A stretch of DNA of 64,000 nucleotides, from the NCBI GenBank assembly GCA_037893225.1, contig JAZGUH010000155.1, positions 124,001-188,000 of the forward strand, read 5' to 3'. The position numbers were made by a program, and so were the translations under genes. The notes below the pieces were generated by a model. The model was not told where the DNA came from. It did not search any database and saw only the letters and a list, made by a program, of their open reading frames with translations. Shown piece after piece: positions 1 to 12,184 of the stretch. Origin of the DNA: Hippasteria phrygiana. Its lineage: Eukaryota; Echinodermata; Asteroidea; Valvatida; Goniasteridae. Each line of letters starts with the position of its first letter. The first letter of the stretch is position 1.

Positions 1-1197
1 CATTTCAGTATTGGAAAAGGGGCTCTGAAATGATACATTATATATCAATTCCTGGGGGTACAATTTCACTGAAAATGGCTTAAAGTTAAAGCTTACAGCC
101 TAAGGAACCTAGACATACCTCATGTTGAAGCATTTTCATGAGCATTTTTTTTTTTACGAATTTAGTAGATAAAATAATTGGCCCTAAATTAAAAATGTCG
201 GTGTTACATCTGCTGCACCACTGCTGTCTTTAAAGATGGTGTTCAACTACAGAGTAAGGAAATAAAAAAATAATCAGCCTCAAACTTTTAAACAACTATA
301 TTAAATGTATTTATAGCAACAAAAACTGTAACTGTAAACTGTAACTGTAACTGTAAAAAACTGTAACTGTAAACATTATATTGCTTATTTTTCTGACGAA
401 ATTAAACTTATCGAATTCGTACATAACTCTTTGTGTCCGCCTGGTTGTAATTTAGTCTCGCTCTCACCTTATCGCATGCAACATCCATTCATCTCGCCTG
501 CACACATCTAAACTATGCACTTGCGATCACTTCACAAAATATCAACGTTTTAGAGGGCCTCGAATCAGCTGCGAGCTTTAATGACTGGTTTCCTATCACT
601 TTGATTTTTCGTGTCGGAACACCCAATGTTGCAAATTTCTAGCAAGCTAGGGAGTTGTGCTGTCATGTGGCCTGGCCAAGGTTGGCCGTGATTGGTTAGG
701 TTTTCTGAAGCGGTGCGTTGTGTCTTCGTGTCCGGTATCTGGGCACAAGTTACGTACAGAAGGAGGACAGGCATGGGTAAGTTTTCGCGCCATCGGCGCC
801 CACATTTCTTGAAATTCCGGGTTGCAAAAATGCTAAAAAGTTATTCCAAAAATGGTACGTGCAATCTTTGTTACTACGATGGAAAATCTAGGGCTTAAAA
901 ACAACATCGAGAGACTAAAATGTTTCGGTTTGGGGGAAAGTCCAGCCAATTTTCCCGCTGATTTTATAAACATCACTGAAGTTAGTGGCATGAATTTTGG
1001 GTCCGCGTTATGTTCGAATGGCACTAACACCATTTTTTAGTTTCTTGATGATAAACAATTTTTCAGTTTACGTAATGGCAGTCATCTAACTCAATTACAA
1101 ACAATACATTTTGGAAAAAAAATGTTTTGATGGGGGTTTGGCATTGAATTCTGACGTACATAATTTGGACACCGAGACGGAAAGGTCATGCAAAATG
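1..1197. repeat. Left terminal inverted repeat arm
   Basis: This arm pairs with 9252-10467 in reverse complement over nearly its full length. The arms differ by small indels, including about 60 bp present only on the right near 9835-9895. The arm contains (ACTGTAACTGTAA)-type short repeats at 325-375 and copies of the GTACATAAC...GTGTCC motif at 419-438, 741-757 and 1156-1173. Open frames inside it look random and no gene is called. Confidence 0.85.
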
Positions 1198-1580
1198 GCG
1201 GCTTGTGCGTTTCGTGTCAACGTTATGTACACATTGGTGTCATTAATAATGGCTTATTATACCAAAATTGTCATTTGTAATAAGAATTTCTACAGATCTA
1301 GTCCAATATTTGTTATGTTTTTTTTTGTAAAATTAAATCTTAGGCCTACTTTGACTTTCTACTGTAAAATCACAGCCTGCCTTAAGGCTTAACAATTGTT
1401 CCCCCCCCCTCCCCCGGTTCCCCACCCATGATGTGGGATGTTCAAATGCCCCACCCTTGGGCACCATTCTCCTGTACAAATGTAAAGGTTGATTTTTGTC
1501 CTCAAAAAGAACCAAAAAGGGCCAAAGTACCCACACTGGGGAATAAAAAACATTAGCAACCCCAACATCCAGAATTTGTG

Positions 1581-1611
<31 letters not shown>

Positions 1612-2023
1612 GCAATTGATGGCCTTTTTTTGGGGGTTGGGCTTTTTAATGGGTACATTTTTTAAAGAAATGTGTCAGGCTGACCCCCCCCCCCCCCCTC
1701 CCCACTGCATTTTTTTCTTGCGCATTTGGTTTCCTTTAGCTTTAGGTAAAAATACAAATCTATCGGGGCCTGCAAAGTATTCAGGATCTGCATCCATTCT
1801 AACTTATTTCTTGTCGTGTTTCACAAAAGATCGCCTCATGGGAAAATAATAGGGGCCATGTATTCATACCTAGCAAGCCCCAATGCTTCTGCTGCCTGCA
1901 CCTATGAAACAGTCTGCAAAAATATATAATGGGGGGGGGGGATATCAATGTTCCCCTCTAATCTAAATATACATGATCCTTAGTCATTTTGCTTTTTATA
2001 CTTACATTTTTCAGTCATGCAAA
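1198..2023. other. 5' non-coding region of the transposase gene
   Basis: No convincing coding sequence is present. It holds a run of about 30 G at 1580-1610, a C run at 1684-1698 and a G run at 1931-1940. A pyrimidine-rich stretch ending in CAG at 2012-2014 is a plausible 3' splice site just upstream of the ATG at 2024, suggesting a non-coding first exon further left. Promoter elements were not identified. Confidence 0.5.
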
Positions 2024-5000
2024 ATGGATCTTCGATCAAGAAGCAAGCTACTGAATCCTGGTTTTCCACGTGTAAAATTCATCGAGCCTTCACAAACAAA
2101 ATCAGCCAAGGAAAACTCACAAGCATACAGAAATAGAATAAAGGAAAACAAAGATCTTTACAGGATCCACAAAGAACACGAGAAATTAAGAATCCGCGAA
2201 TATCGCCTGCGCCAATCAAATGAATCAAAGGAGCGTTGTGGTCAACTGCAATGTATAAGGCAGCAGAGATATCGAGATAACAAAAAAGATGACCCCACTC
2301 GACAAAAGCGTAAGACACGTACTTCTTCTGAAAAACAGAAGGGAATGTGGAAGGAACAGAAAAGAGCGCAGCGATACCGCATAAGCCACCAAAAAAGAGC
2401 ATCAATCAACAAAAATCGTCGAGAACAATACAACTTGAAGAAAATAGCCAGCTGCACTCATGATAAATCCCCTGAAACGCCAGATGATTTTCAGCAGACA
2501 GGATCTACCAGTACTTCAAAAGAACGTGTTGCAAAATTTAGAAGTAAAGAGAAAGTACTTGGATGTCTACCAGCTGATCGAAACCTCAAAGCAGCAGTAA
2601 TATATGCAAGCATCAATGCACAAACCCCCAAGTCAAAGAAGATGATTGAACAGGAACTTTCCATCTTGAGTCCATCAGCAAAGAAGAAGCTCTTTGTTGC
2701 ACAGACTGTGTCAAAATCCATTGAAACCACAATAGCAAGATTGAGAAAAGCAAGAAGCTCCAAAGATAGGCGACTAAAGAGGCTAATGATTAGAGCAGTT
2801 ATGGCGAAGAAAAAAAGTAGGAAGGTGCTACAACATTTACGTCATATTGGAATTGGCTGGAAGTTGTCCAACATTGCCATGAGCTCTAGTCATGAACTAG
2901 GGTGGGAGAACAAACGAAAGAAGAGAAAGGATTCTTTGTCAGAGGAAGTTGTAAGAAGTGTGACAGAATTCTATAACCGTGAGGATGTCAGTCACAACAT
3001 CCCAAATGCAAGAGGGGCTATGGCAGGAAAGGATGGTGTGGTTAGCCGCAAAGTGATGGCATCGACGATGCTTGCTACATTTAACCAGTACAAAGAAATA
3101 CATCCCAACACCAAAGTTAGCTTATCCAAATTCAAGCAGCTTCGTCCAAAGCACATCATGCCATTCACTGAACACAAATTTAGGGAATGCCTCTGCGAAT
3201 ATTGCATCAATGTGGAACTTGGACTAAAGTCACTGAATAGCTTCAGTGCTTCAAAGGGTCAAGCTCACATTCGCATCCCAGATAAGTATCACGTATCTCA
3301 CTTAACTTTGTGTCCCAAAGTAGATGGCCAGTACAAGAAAATGTGCCTTGATCGAGAGTGTGCAGAATGCGGAGTTCAGCAAGTGAAAATGCACATTATG
3401 CCACTTCTCAATGACCATTCAGAGGCAGTGGTTCAGTGGCATCGATGGGAAAAAGCATCCCTTTCAGCTACCATGACAAGAATGATGAAAGTGCAGAAAC
3501 AAGGATCTTTCCAGAATTTTGTTGAATACCTACTTGGAGAGCTACAGCCATTTTCATCCCATCTCTTCAATGCCAAATGGCAGTACGAACAATACAAGCT
3601 CATAACATCAGCTGTTCCAGACAACACTGTAATTTTCTGCATGGATTATGCAGAAAATTATACATGCAGGGCCCAAGATGCCCCTCAAGGTTATCACTGG
3701 ACAAACGTTCAGTGCACCATCAACCCCATCGTTGCAACTTATTGCTGCAGAGAATGCCCCTCTACAGTAACTGATTCGATCATGTTTATCAGTGATGATT
3801 TAACACATGATCAACATGCAGTTCAGCTGTTCGTAGGCCGTGCCATTGAGGTACTGGTGAAAGATGGTGTTCCAGTGGAAAAAGTCATCCAGTTTTCCGA
3901 CGGGTGTGCTTGTCAGTACAAGAGTAAAACTAACTTTGCAGATGTCTCTCACTCATTGCAAGACTTTGGCATAACAAGTGAAAAGCACTTCTTCGGAAGT
4001 CGTCACGGCAAGGGACCGTGTGATCGTGAAATAGGTGTAGTGAAAAAGTCTATGAATATGGCTGTAGCTTCTGGTCAGGTACATGTGGCAACCCCCGAGG
4101 ACTTACACACTGCATGCAAAGATAGACTGTCTCTGCCAAAGGTCAAGGAAGGACACAACCACACCAAAAGGCGCTTTGTTTATATCCAGAAGAAAGATGT
4201 AAACAGGGTTCGTCCAGAAAGAAGCAGCGTTCAACCTGTAAAGGGCACTAGGAAAACACACTGTTTCAGGGGTATCGAGCCATATGTGATTTCAATTCGG
4301 GAGCGAAGCTGCTTTTGTGAAGCTTGTAAAGATGATAATAGCTCATCCTGTCCAAACCGACACATCACAGGCTTATGGAGAACCACTACCATGAAGCGGA
4401 GAACCACTACCATGAAGCGGACACCACCCCGAACTCAAGAAGCATCATCAGCAACCCCCGTCCACACTGCTAATGATCCAGAGGCTGCTAACACAGTCAC
4501 CGAGGTGCAACCCCTGAAACCAGCAGAGACATCAGCATCCCCTGTCCGCCCTCCAGATGATGTAGACATGACAGAGCAAGAGATACGTCCTCCAACACAG
4601 AAGGTGACTACTGCAGATGCCACGACTGAGGCATCATCACCGCGTATCCTTTTTTAAAGTGTAAAAATTAAATTCAGGTTTCAATTGTCTTCTTCACTTT
4701 GTTTTTATAGTAAGCCCAAAAATATATCCTTTAAGCTTAGCAGTCAAATGTACCAAAGGTAGTGTCTTTAACTTTTAATACTTACAGCTGTAAAATATGG
4801 GGACTATGTGCTGGTTACGTTCCAAGCTGAAAGTCGCAGAGAAAGGACCAAACATTTTGTTGGCCTGGTGAGTACATTGCATGAAACTCTGGACATAATA
4901 TATTTTTGGCAAGTTTTGTGACCTTCAAATAAGCCAGTTCGATATTTCAACAGCGCATGTGCACATTGACATTTTACCCAAAGTGACCGCGCATGTGAAC

Positions 5001-5354
5001 GTTAAAGGTGGTTGAATAACGCGCACGTGTTAAATTCAATCAGAATAGGCGTTCGCGTAACATGGCGTGATTTTATCCCGAATAACCTTTGGCCTTTGAG
5101 ATACCAAACTGGTTTATTAACAAATAGACTGTATTGTATAATGAAGTAATTTGCATTTCACTTCATTTCAGATTCAAGATGTTGATTCCATCCGCAAAGA
5201 ATCTGAAGTGCGCTTCCTGAAGGCATCTGGGGATGTCTACTCATGGCCAGTAGTGGAGGACCCTGCATGGGTGCCACACCAAAGTATCATCAAAATACTG
5301 GTGCCACCTTTGATAAATTCCAGAGGTCATCATATCTTCAAGTCTGCATTTTAA
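2024..5354 (+). CDS. Transposase-like protein with DDE/D core, three coding exons
   Basis: I assemble three exons: 2024-4643, 4788-4867 and 5172-5354. Each junction has GT-AG borders, and the phases match (1, then 0). The product is about 960 residues. The ATG at 2024 follows a good acceptor (CAG at 2012-2014); an in-frame upstream codon at 1973 lies inside the apparent intron. Residues 1-120 are very rich in Lys and Arg, as in a DNA-binding region. Cys pairs follow (CLCEYC near residue 388, then CLDRECAEC). The candidate catalytic core has D541 in CMDYAENYTC, D626 in QFSDGCACQYK, and D667/E669 in HGKGPCDREIG. Exon 2 encodes GDYVLVTF and HFVGL, and exon 3 a short acidic tail; a similar tail occurs in related invertebrate proteins I recall. 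The protein has no stop or frameshift before the natural end, so it may be active or recently active. The superfamily is unresolved; the catalytic residues are inferred. Confidence 0.75.
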
Positions 5355-6329
5355 CTCTACATATTGTGTGTGCAAGCTTTAGTGTCTCCACGCAAGTTGA
5401 AAATGATTTTTATGAAGCTGTTTTCAGAGTGAGCACTATGCACACACACTGGTATATCCAGCGGCGTAGCCAGGTTCTCAGTGGCAGGGATGTATTCGAG
5501 TCCATCACAAGTTGTATCACAAGTCCATCACAAGCCAGCTTTATGAAAGGACTTGTGAAAGGACTTGCAGGGACTCGAATACAACTCTGCTCAGTGGTGG
5601 GGGGGGGGGGGGCTTTATTAGGGGGAAAGTTCAAATGTTGTGATTTACAAAATACATCTGACATGACAGTGACATATATAACCCTATCCGGTTTGTAAGC
5701 AGTGACTCATAACATACAAACTGGATATCTGTGAGGTATGTAAATGTACAAAATATACATGTAGTTGGCTCTTTTGTACACTTGTGACGTCAAATCCAGG
5801 GTATGGGTGTTTCCAAAGGGGAGGGGACGCCTTTTGGTAATACCCGTAGTGAGGCGTTTTTTCATGAGTGCAAATTTGTAATATGAATGCACAAAGAAAA
5901 TATGGTGTTAAAAGTTGCCATGAAATGTTAAAAACGAAAGCTGTAGTCCCTGCTGCATGTATAACTATCTCCAAGAGAACTGTATAAGGAATATTTGTGT
6001 TGGTTTTCAAAATTGTTGACACTAAACATTTTGTTGTTGGATTTTTCAAAATTGTTGAAAATTTGCAGTGTTGTAAATTGGCTTGAAACTTTGAAACGTT
6101 TATTGAGGCAAAATAGAAAAGAATGTTAAGTGTTCCTGTCTGGCAAAGATCTAAAGTTAAAAAAGTAGTTGCCATTGCCGCTTTGTTTTGAAAAACTGTT
6201 GAAAATTTGCAGTATTGTCAAGTGGTTTGAAAACTACATTTTAATGTTCTAAATTTCTCAAACCGAATTGCCATGGTACTGTTTTGAACAGGCCATTAGG
6301 GTGTGTATGGAACACAGAATAATGTAGTA
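5355..6329. other. Non-coding interior of the 10-kb transposon
   Basis: It contains a fragment starting near 5459 with GCGGCGTAGCCAGG, a word typical of hAT-type element ends, but no matching right end. A hairpin lies at 5490-5576 (see separate entry) and a G run at 5599-5611. A diverged direct duplication around 6000-6240 shares the phrase TTGTTGAAAATTTGCAGT. I see no gene. Confidence 0.5.
5490..5576. repeat. Imperfect hairpin (ATTCGAGTCC / GGACTCGAAT)
   Basis: ATTCGAGTCC near the left end pairs with GGACTCGAAT near the right end, with internal CACAAG/CTTGTG pairs. It may be a small foldback insertion. Confidence 0.5.
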
Positions 6330-6724
6330 GGCCATCAGCCTCAGTCAAAAAAAATGGGCCACCGGTATCAAATGATCAAAAGGAGCAATACTCATAGCAA
6401 TTTTTGTCAAGGTATGCACACCTACATGTACATGTAGAGTTGGAAAATGTGTGATAGCATTGCAGGTGAGCGGTTGCAGCTTTTTGGGTGTTATCACTTT
6501 TTTTCTTCAAAATGGCCACCAATATGCTTGTTACCGGATTAATTATACATGTATGTGGTAGCAAGCATGTTGGCGGCCATTTTTTTAAAAGGGTGATAGC
6601 ACCCAAAAAGCTGCCACCGCTGCAATGCTATATTTTCCAACTACAGGGGTGCATACCTTGCCAAAAATCACCATAAGCATTTTTCCCCTCATTTGATACC
6701 GACCACACCCCCCAGGCTGATGGC
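6330..6724. repeat. Foldback (MITE-like) element, about 190-bp arms
   Basis: GGCCATCAGCC at 6330 pairs with GGCTGATGGCC ending at 6724, and the complementarity continues inward through TTTGATACC, GGTATGCA, CAGC and GGTGCTATCAC-type segments towards 6530. Arms are diverged. It sits inside the 10-kb transposon and has no coding content. Confidence 0.7.
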
Positions 6725-7189
6725 CCATAGTTCGTCTGTGCTCCAATGCCACAAGGCTGAGTGGTACGTGATGCACAGACACACTGCATTTTCCATGTTC
6801 CACAAGCGAGAGTGGGATAACATATTTATCTCCAAACATGAATTTCAAATAAACCAAGAAAAGTTGACAAACAGAATGAACAATCTTGCCACAACATTTT
6901 ATTCGAAAATGTCCTTGTTTATTACTGTTGTGAATATATCCCTATAATGATTCATCAATGAATTTTACCATTACTGTGGAACCAAATGATTACAATTCAT
7001 GCTCTTTTACGGGTTTAGTATTTAATATAAAGCATTGTAATTCTTGCCTGATACCGTATGGTTCAAGTACATAACATGTAAATGCATGTTTTATTTTTTA
7101 ATTGTCAGTATTTACAAGCAAAATTTTATCATCAATTTTATTTGAACCTATAGGTACATTGTACATACTTGTCAAAAAATGCTGAATAG
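6725..7189. other. AT-rich non-coding spacer
   Basis: This is an AT-rich stretch with no gene, strong repeat or RNA motif that I can recognise. Confidence 0.4.
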
Positions 7190-8241
7190 AAATGTACATA
7201 ATACAACATGAAAATTGAATTGAGGCTCATAAATTTATTAAATGTACATGCATGCAATTACTATTGAAACAAACATTCAACTATACAAATGTTTTTAAAA
7301 GCATGGGGCCATAAACTGGTGAAGAGCAATGACAAATCTCCATATATTAACAATTTGGCGTCCATGTTATGTACAATTATTTGTCATAGTTAACCTTGCC
7401 CACTGTCAGAGCTTTGGATTCCAGCACTTTTCCATCATGTCTTTCTATGGTTATGGTTCAGTGCAACATTTTAAGACACACTATTTAGTTGTCCACACAA
7501 ATCTCAATAGTTATTTCATAAAGATTAATACCACATCTTCTGTACATAACGGTGTCCACCTAAACACGACTCAATTGTTTTTTGGTGAAAATTTATTTTC
7601 AGTGTTTTGTGTATGTCATGTTACATAGTATTAGACATACTTTAACCCTAACCCCCTAGACCCTTTTTGCTAGGAACCATCCTCAATCCTCCAAAATCCT
7701 CCGATTACCCTGCCCCAAAAAATGCATTCATCCTCAATCCTCCAAAATCCTCATGTGCTTTAAACACCGTTCATCCTCAATCCTCCAAAATCCTCTTTTT
7801 AAAAAAAAATACCATTCATCCTCAATCCTCCAAAATCCTCCTTGCTTGAAACACCATTCATCCTCAATCCTCCAAAATCCTCTTTAAAAAAATACCATTC
7901 ATCCTCAATCCTCTAAAATCCTCCAAAACTGCAAGGAGGATTTTGGAGGATTGAGGTGGGTTAGGGTTAAAGAACAACTTCAATGTTCCTGACAATTCTC
8001 TGCCCAGTATGAGAAATGTGCTCCTGATGGACACCAAGTTATGTACCTGTAGAAGATATCTCCCTTGGCTCACTTTAAGGGCTGGTGTATCTCTTGTTTT
8101 GAGTTGTCTTGCTCCACCAGTTCATTTTTATGTTTCTATGGACTATATTAAATATCTTTACAGGGTAGATGATGGTAACATCTGTTGTTCATTTTGGGTC
8201 TGTTTTGTAACAAAAATGTGTCGTGTATCATATCCCTGCAC
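7190..8241. repeat. Left arm of inner inverted repeat
   Basis: It is the reverse complement of 8525-9262. It carries motif copies at 7360-7374, 7542-7557 and 8029-8046. It is longer than its partner because a 321-bp TTAA-flanked MITE interrupts it. Its end (8219-8241) matches the putative outer terminus of the whole element at 10469-10491. Confidence 0.8.
7646..7966. mobile_element. TTAA-flanked MITE with CCCTAAC ends (copy 1, 321 bp)
   Basis: TTAA at 7642-7645 and 7967-7970 flank an element that begins CCCTAACCCC and ends GGGTTAGGG. The partner arm of the surrounding inverted repeat (near 8785-8800) reads CATACTTTAAAGAAC without the insert, which is an exact empty site with a single TTAA. 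TTAA duplication is the hallmark of piggyBac-type transposition. The interior has about five imperfect copies of ATCCTCAATCCTCCAAAATC and an inverted copy at the right end. Confidence 0.85.
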
Positions 8242-8524
8242 TTATACACCTTTAACATTTATCCAAATTTGAACTGAAAATGAAGCTAGAGGCATCTATC
8301 GGCAAAAAACTCTTCCACAATGTACACATTTTGTATACTACATTTTGTACATGTACATGTAGTAATGCACAGGGGGTTACATACATGTACATGTATGCTC
8401 AAAATAATGCGCCTAAATTGTTCCCCCTCCCCGTGCTATTCCCACCCTAGACATTGGGATTGGTCCTTGTTCGAAACTTTGAAAAATAGCGATATGTACA
8501 AAATGTACATGTACATGTACATGT
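8242..8524. other. Loop of the inner inverted repeat
   Basis: It holds several TGTACATGTACA blocks and no gene. It joins the two copies of the element-terminal motif head to head. Confidence 0.5.
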
Positions 8525-9262
8525 GTGCAGGGATATGATACACGACACATTTTTGTTACAAAACAGACCCAAAAATGAACAACAGATGTTACCATCATTT
8601 ACCCTGTAAAGATATTTAATATAGTCCATAGAAACATAAAAATGAACTGGTGGAGCAAGACAACTCAAAACAAGAGATACACCAGCCCTTAAAGTGAGCC
8701 AAGGGAGATATCTTCTGTACATAACTTGGTGTCCTTTAGGAGCACATTTCTCATACTGGGCAGAGAATTTCCCAGGACATTGAAGTTGTTCTTTAAAGTA
8801 TGTCTAATACTATGCAACATGACATACACAAAACACTGAAAATACATTTTCAAAAAAAAAAATGAGTTGTGTTTAGGTGGACACCGTTATGTACAGAAGA
8901 TGTGGTATTAATCTTTATGAAATAACTATTGAGATTTGAGTGGACAACTAAATAGTTTGTCTTAAAATGTTGCACTGACCCATAACCATAGAAAGACATG
9001 ATAGAAAAGTACTGGAATCCAAAGCTCTTATAGTGGGCAAGGTTAACCATGACAAATAATTGTACATAACATCAAAACATGGACACCAAATTGGTAATAT
9101 ATGGAGATTTGTCATTGCTCTTCACCAGTTTATGGCACCATGCTTTGAAAAAAGTTGTATAGTTGAATGTTTGTTTTAATAGTAATTGTATGCATGTACA
9201 TGTACAATTTAACTAATTTATGAGCTTTAATTCGATTTTCATGTTGCATTATGTACATTTTG
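8525..9262. repeat. Right arm of inner inverted repeat
   Basis: It is the uninterrupted reverse complement of the left arm, with motif copies at 8717-8734, 8879-8894 and 9062-9082. It runs directly into the right TIR. Confidence 0.8.
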
Positions 9263-10491
9263 CATGACCTCCAGATCTCGGTGTCCGAATTATGTACGCC
9301 AGAAATCAAGGCTAAACCCCGTCAAAACATTTTTTTCCTTCCAAAATGTCTTGTTTCTAATTGAGTTAAGTTAGATGACTACCACTACAAAAACTGAAAA
9401 AGAAAAATTTATCCTCAAGAAACTAAAAACTAGTAAAATCGGCATTCGAACATAACGCGGACGAAAAATTAATGCTGCCATGTTTACAAAAATCAGCGGA
9501 AAATTGGCTGGACTTCCCCAAAACCGAAACACTTTAGCCTCTCGTTGTTGTTTTGAAGCACATGTAAATTTTCCCATCGTAGTAAGAAAAATTACATTTA
9601 CCATTTTGTGGCATAACGTTTGAACATTCTGGCAACCCGGAATTTCAAGAAATGTGGGCACTGATGACACGAAAAACTCACCCATGCCTGTCCCAATTCT
9701 GTACATAACTTGTGTCCAGATACCGGACACGAAGACACAACGCACCACTTCAGAAAACCCAACCAATCACGGCCAACCTTGGTCAGGCCACATGACAGTA
9801 CAACTCCCTAGCTTGCTAGAAATTTGCAACATTGGGTGTTCTGACTTCGGCAAGCCCGCACTGCATGACGGAATGCGTACATAACACACGGACACGAAAA
9901 ATCAAAGTGATAGGAAACCAGTTATTAAAGCTCGCCACTGATTCGAGACCCTCTATGACGTTGATATTTTGTAAAGTGATCGCATGTGCATAGTTTAGAT
10001 TTGCAGGCGAGATAAAGATATTTGCATGCGATATTAGGTGAGAGCGAGACTACATTACAACGAGGCGGACACCAAGAGTTATGTACAGAATCGATAAGTT
10101 TAATTTCGTCAGAAAAATAAGCAATATAATGTTTACAGTTTTTGTTGCTATAAATACCTTTAATTGAGTAGTTTAAATGGTTTGAGGCTGAATTATTTTT
10201 TTTAAATCCTTACTGTCTGTGGTTAAACACCATTTTTACAGACAGCAGTGCAGCATGTAACACTGACATTCTCATTCTCATTCAGGGGGCAATTTTTTAT
10301 CTGCTAAATTCAGAAGAAAAAAAATGCTCACGAAAATGCTTCAACATGAGGTATGTCTAGGTTCCTTAGGCTGTAAGCTTTAACTTTAAGCCATTTTCAG
10401 TGAAATTGTACCCCCAGGAATTGATATATAATGTATCAATTCAGAGCCCCTTTTCCAATACTGAAATGTGTCGTGTATCATATCTCTGCAC
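9252..10491. repeat. Right terminal inverted repeat arm
   Basis: It is the reverse complement of 1-1197. Motif copies lie at 9280-9297, 9701-9717, 9877-9895 and 10067-10086. The last 23 bases (10469-10491) match the ends of the inner arms and probably belong to the terminus. Confidence 0.8.
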
Positions 10492-12184
10492 TATGTACAT
10501 GTGTCTACATTGTACACGTACAGTACAATTAGGGAAAAAAATTGAAGAAACAAAGCATTCTGATGGGTAATCCAAAAATTACAGAATTAATTGAAGGAAG
10601 TAATTTATTGACAACACTACAGGTCTGCACCCACAGAAACAAACACTGCGCAGAAGAAAGAGAATTTATCACAAAATGTGTTTCAAAATGAAACTTATTT
10701 CAGTGAGACAATAAACTGTTCAATTGTCTGTCAAATTTTGATGTCAATATGTACAATGTATATTTAAAACTAGAGATTGGTTTGAGGTTAAACTACATGT
10801 ACCTGCAAGGAGATAGTTCCTGCATGAAATCAAAAGTCTTAACATTTCAACTAGAGCTCTCAGTTTATCTTCAGGAAATGACAAAACGCATTACACATTA
10901 TATACTTGTAGCACTGAAATACACCCCAAAATGAAAATATCGATCGGGTAATACATGTACATGTACATGTATAAGTATGTGCATGTACCAGCCTGTGGTA
11001 GTCATGACATTATTGTAAACTCAACAACACCAGGCTATCAATTATTACTTCCAGCATCTGTTGCCATAGCAACAGGCTGATGCTGATTGCTGGATGAGGA
11101 GACGGCCATCACTACCTATGAATTATGAATTATGCCACAAAACCAAGGCCTCTTATAATGAGCAATCATGGATGAGCAGAAACATTTCCTTCCTACATGT
11201 ATGCCATTTTATGGCAGTTTCTTTTTCCTCTGTATAAAAGGGTGGGGGGGGGCTTTATATGGTCTGTTAGAAACATTCTTTTGCATTATATGTCCAGTAG
11301 GACCTATAAATCCCTTTATGGTTGGGGAAGGAAAAGGGCATATCATTCTTTTTGTGGGGGGAGGGCACCTGGGGGGCGGGCACCTGGGGGGCACCGTGAA
11401 TTTGTGGGGAAGGGATGTGTTCCCACCCCCCCCCCCCCCAGAAAGGTCACAAATTTTAACCCACTGTGGCAAAACCCATAACAAAACATCTCTGGCAACA
11501 AGCACTCCTGGTGAGAACCACCCAAAAAATGTGTCCGTTTTAGAACAGAACACATTCCTTTTCTGTGTTTTTGTTCTAGTCAGCCAAAAAGGTAATTTCA
11601 CACTGTATTGTCTTCGTCTAGGTAGCAAATGCGAGTGAGAGCAAATCTTAACTTTTGATCCCAATTTGGTAATTACTCAAAATTTGACTTTGAAGTTGTC
11701 AAATTAAATCAAAGATGTCATCGTGAGGTGGATCTACATGTAATGCATATAATTTCAGTATTTTCTTAAAATGTAAGTGGCTGTTGTACATTTTGTGTAC
11801 GCGCGCATGTAAAAAATGTTTCAATTACATTGTTTGTATTATACATTGTATTACATGTAAGTGTGATATCTAAGCAATATAGAGCTCATTGGTGGTTCTA
11901 AATAGATCAAAGCTAACAATTGAAAAAATATGTTTTATTTTATTTAGTAACATCTCATTTCATTTCCTTTATTTGATACTTGATCAGTGTATCAAACCAA
12001 TTGTATCAAGTATTTGGGTCTATTTATTGATGCAAAAATTATCATGTACATGTATGTAAGTATCATGTGAATTATTTATGTAAAATAATTTCCATAATAT
12101 TATTAAAGTAATTTGTTTCCCCTTTTGAAATTTTATACATTTCTAATGCATTAATTGTGCTGTACATATGTACAAATGTATATT
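10492..12184. other. Non-coding region
   Basis: It is AT-rich, with several TGTACATG blocks (for example 10951-10972). A G-rich and C-rich stretch at 11240-11440 creates spurious open frames on both strands. I see no gene. Confidence 0.4.

Larger units (their letters stand above)
1..10491 (+). mobile_element. Large TIR DNA transposon (about 10.5 kb) with spliced transposase gene
   Basis: The first roughly 1.2 kb of the window reappears as reverse complement at 9252-10467, bracketing a spliced gene for a protein with a DDE-like core. The interior also holds a second inverted repeat (7190-8241 against 8525-9262), a 395-bp foldback (6330-6724) and a TTAA-flanked MITE (7646-7966). The right terminus probably extends to about 10491, because the sequence at 10469-10491 containing CGTGTATCATATC also closes both inner arms (8219-8241 and 8525-8547). 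The left terminus is therefore probably cut by the window start. I cannot assign a superfamily by eye, and no target duplication can be read because the left flank is missing. Confidence 0.75.

Noticed and set aside
1580..1698. Long open frames across G and C runs on both strands
   Set aside because: The frames consist of poly-Gly or poly-Pro from homopolymers, with no domain and no partner exon.
11168..11664. Overlapping 150-codon frames on both strands
   Set aside because: Both come from low-complexity GGGGGC/CCCCC sequence; mirrored open frames on opposite strands are typical of non-coding composition.
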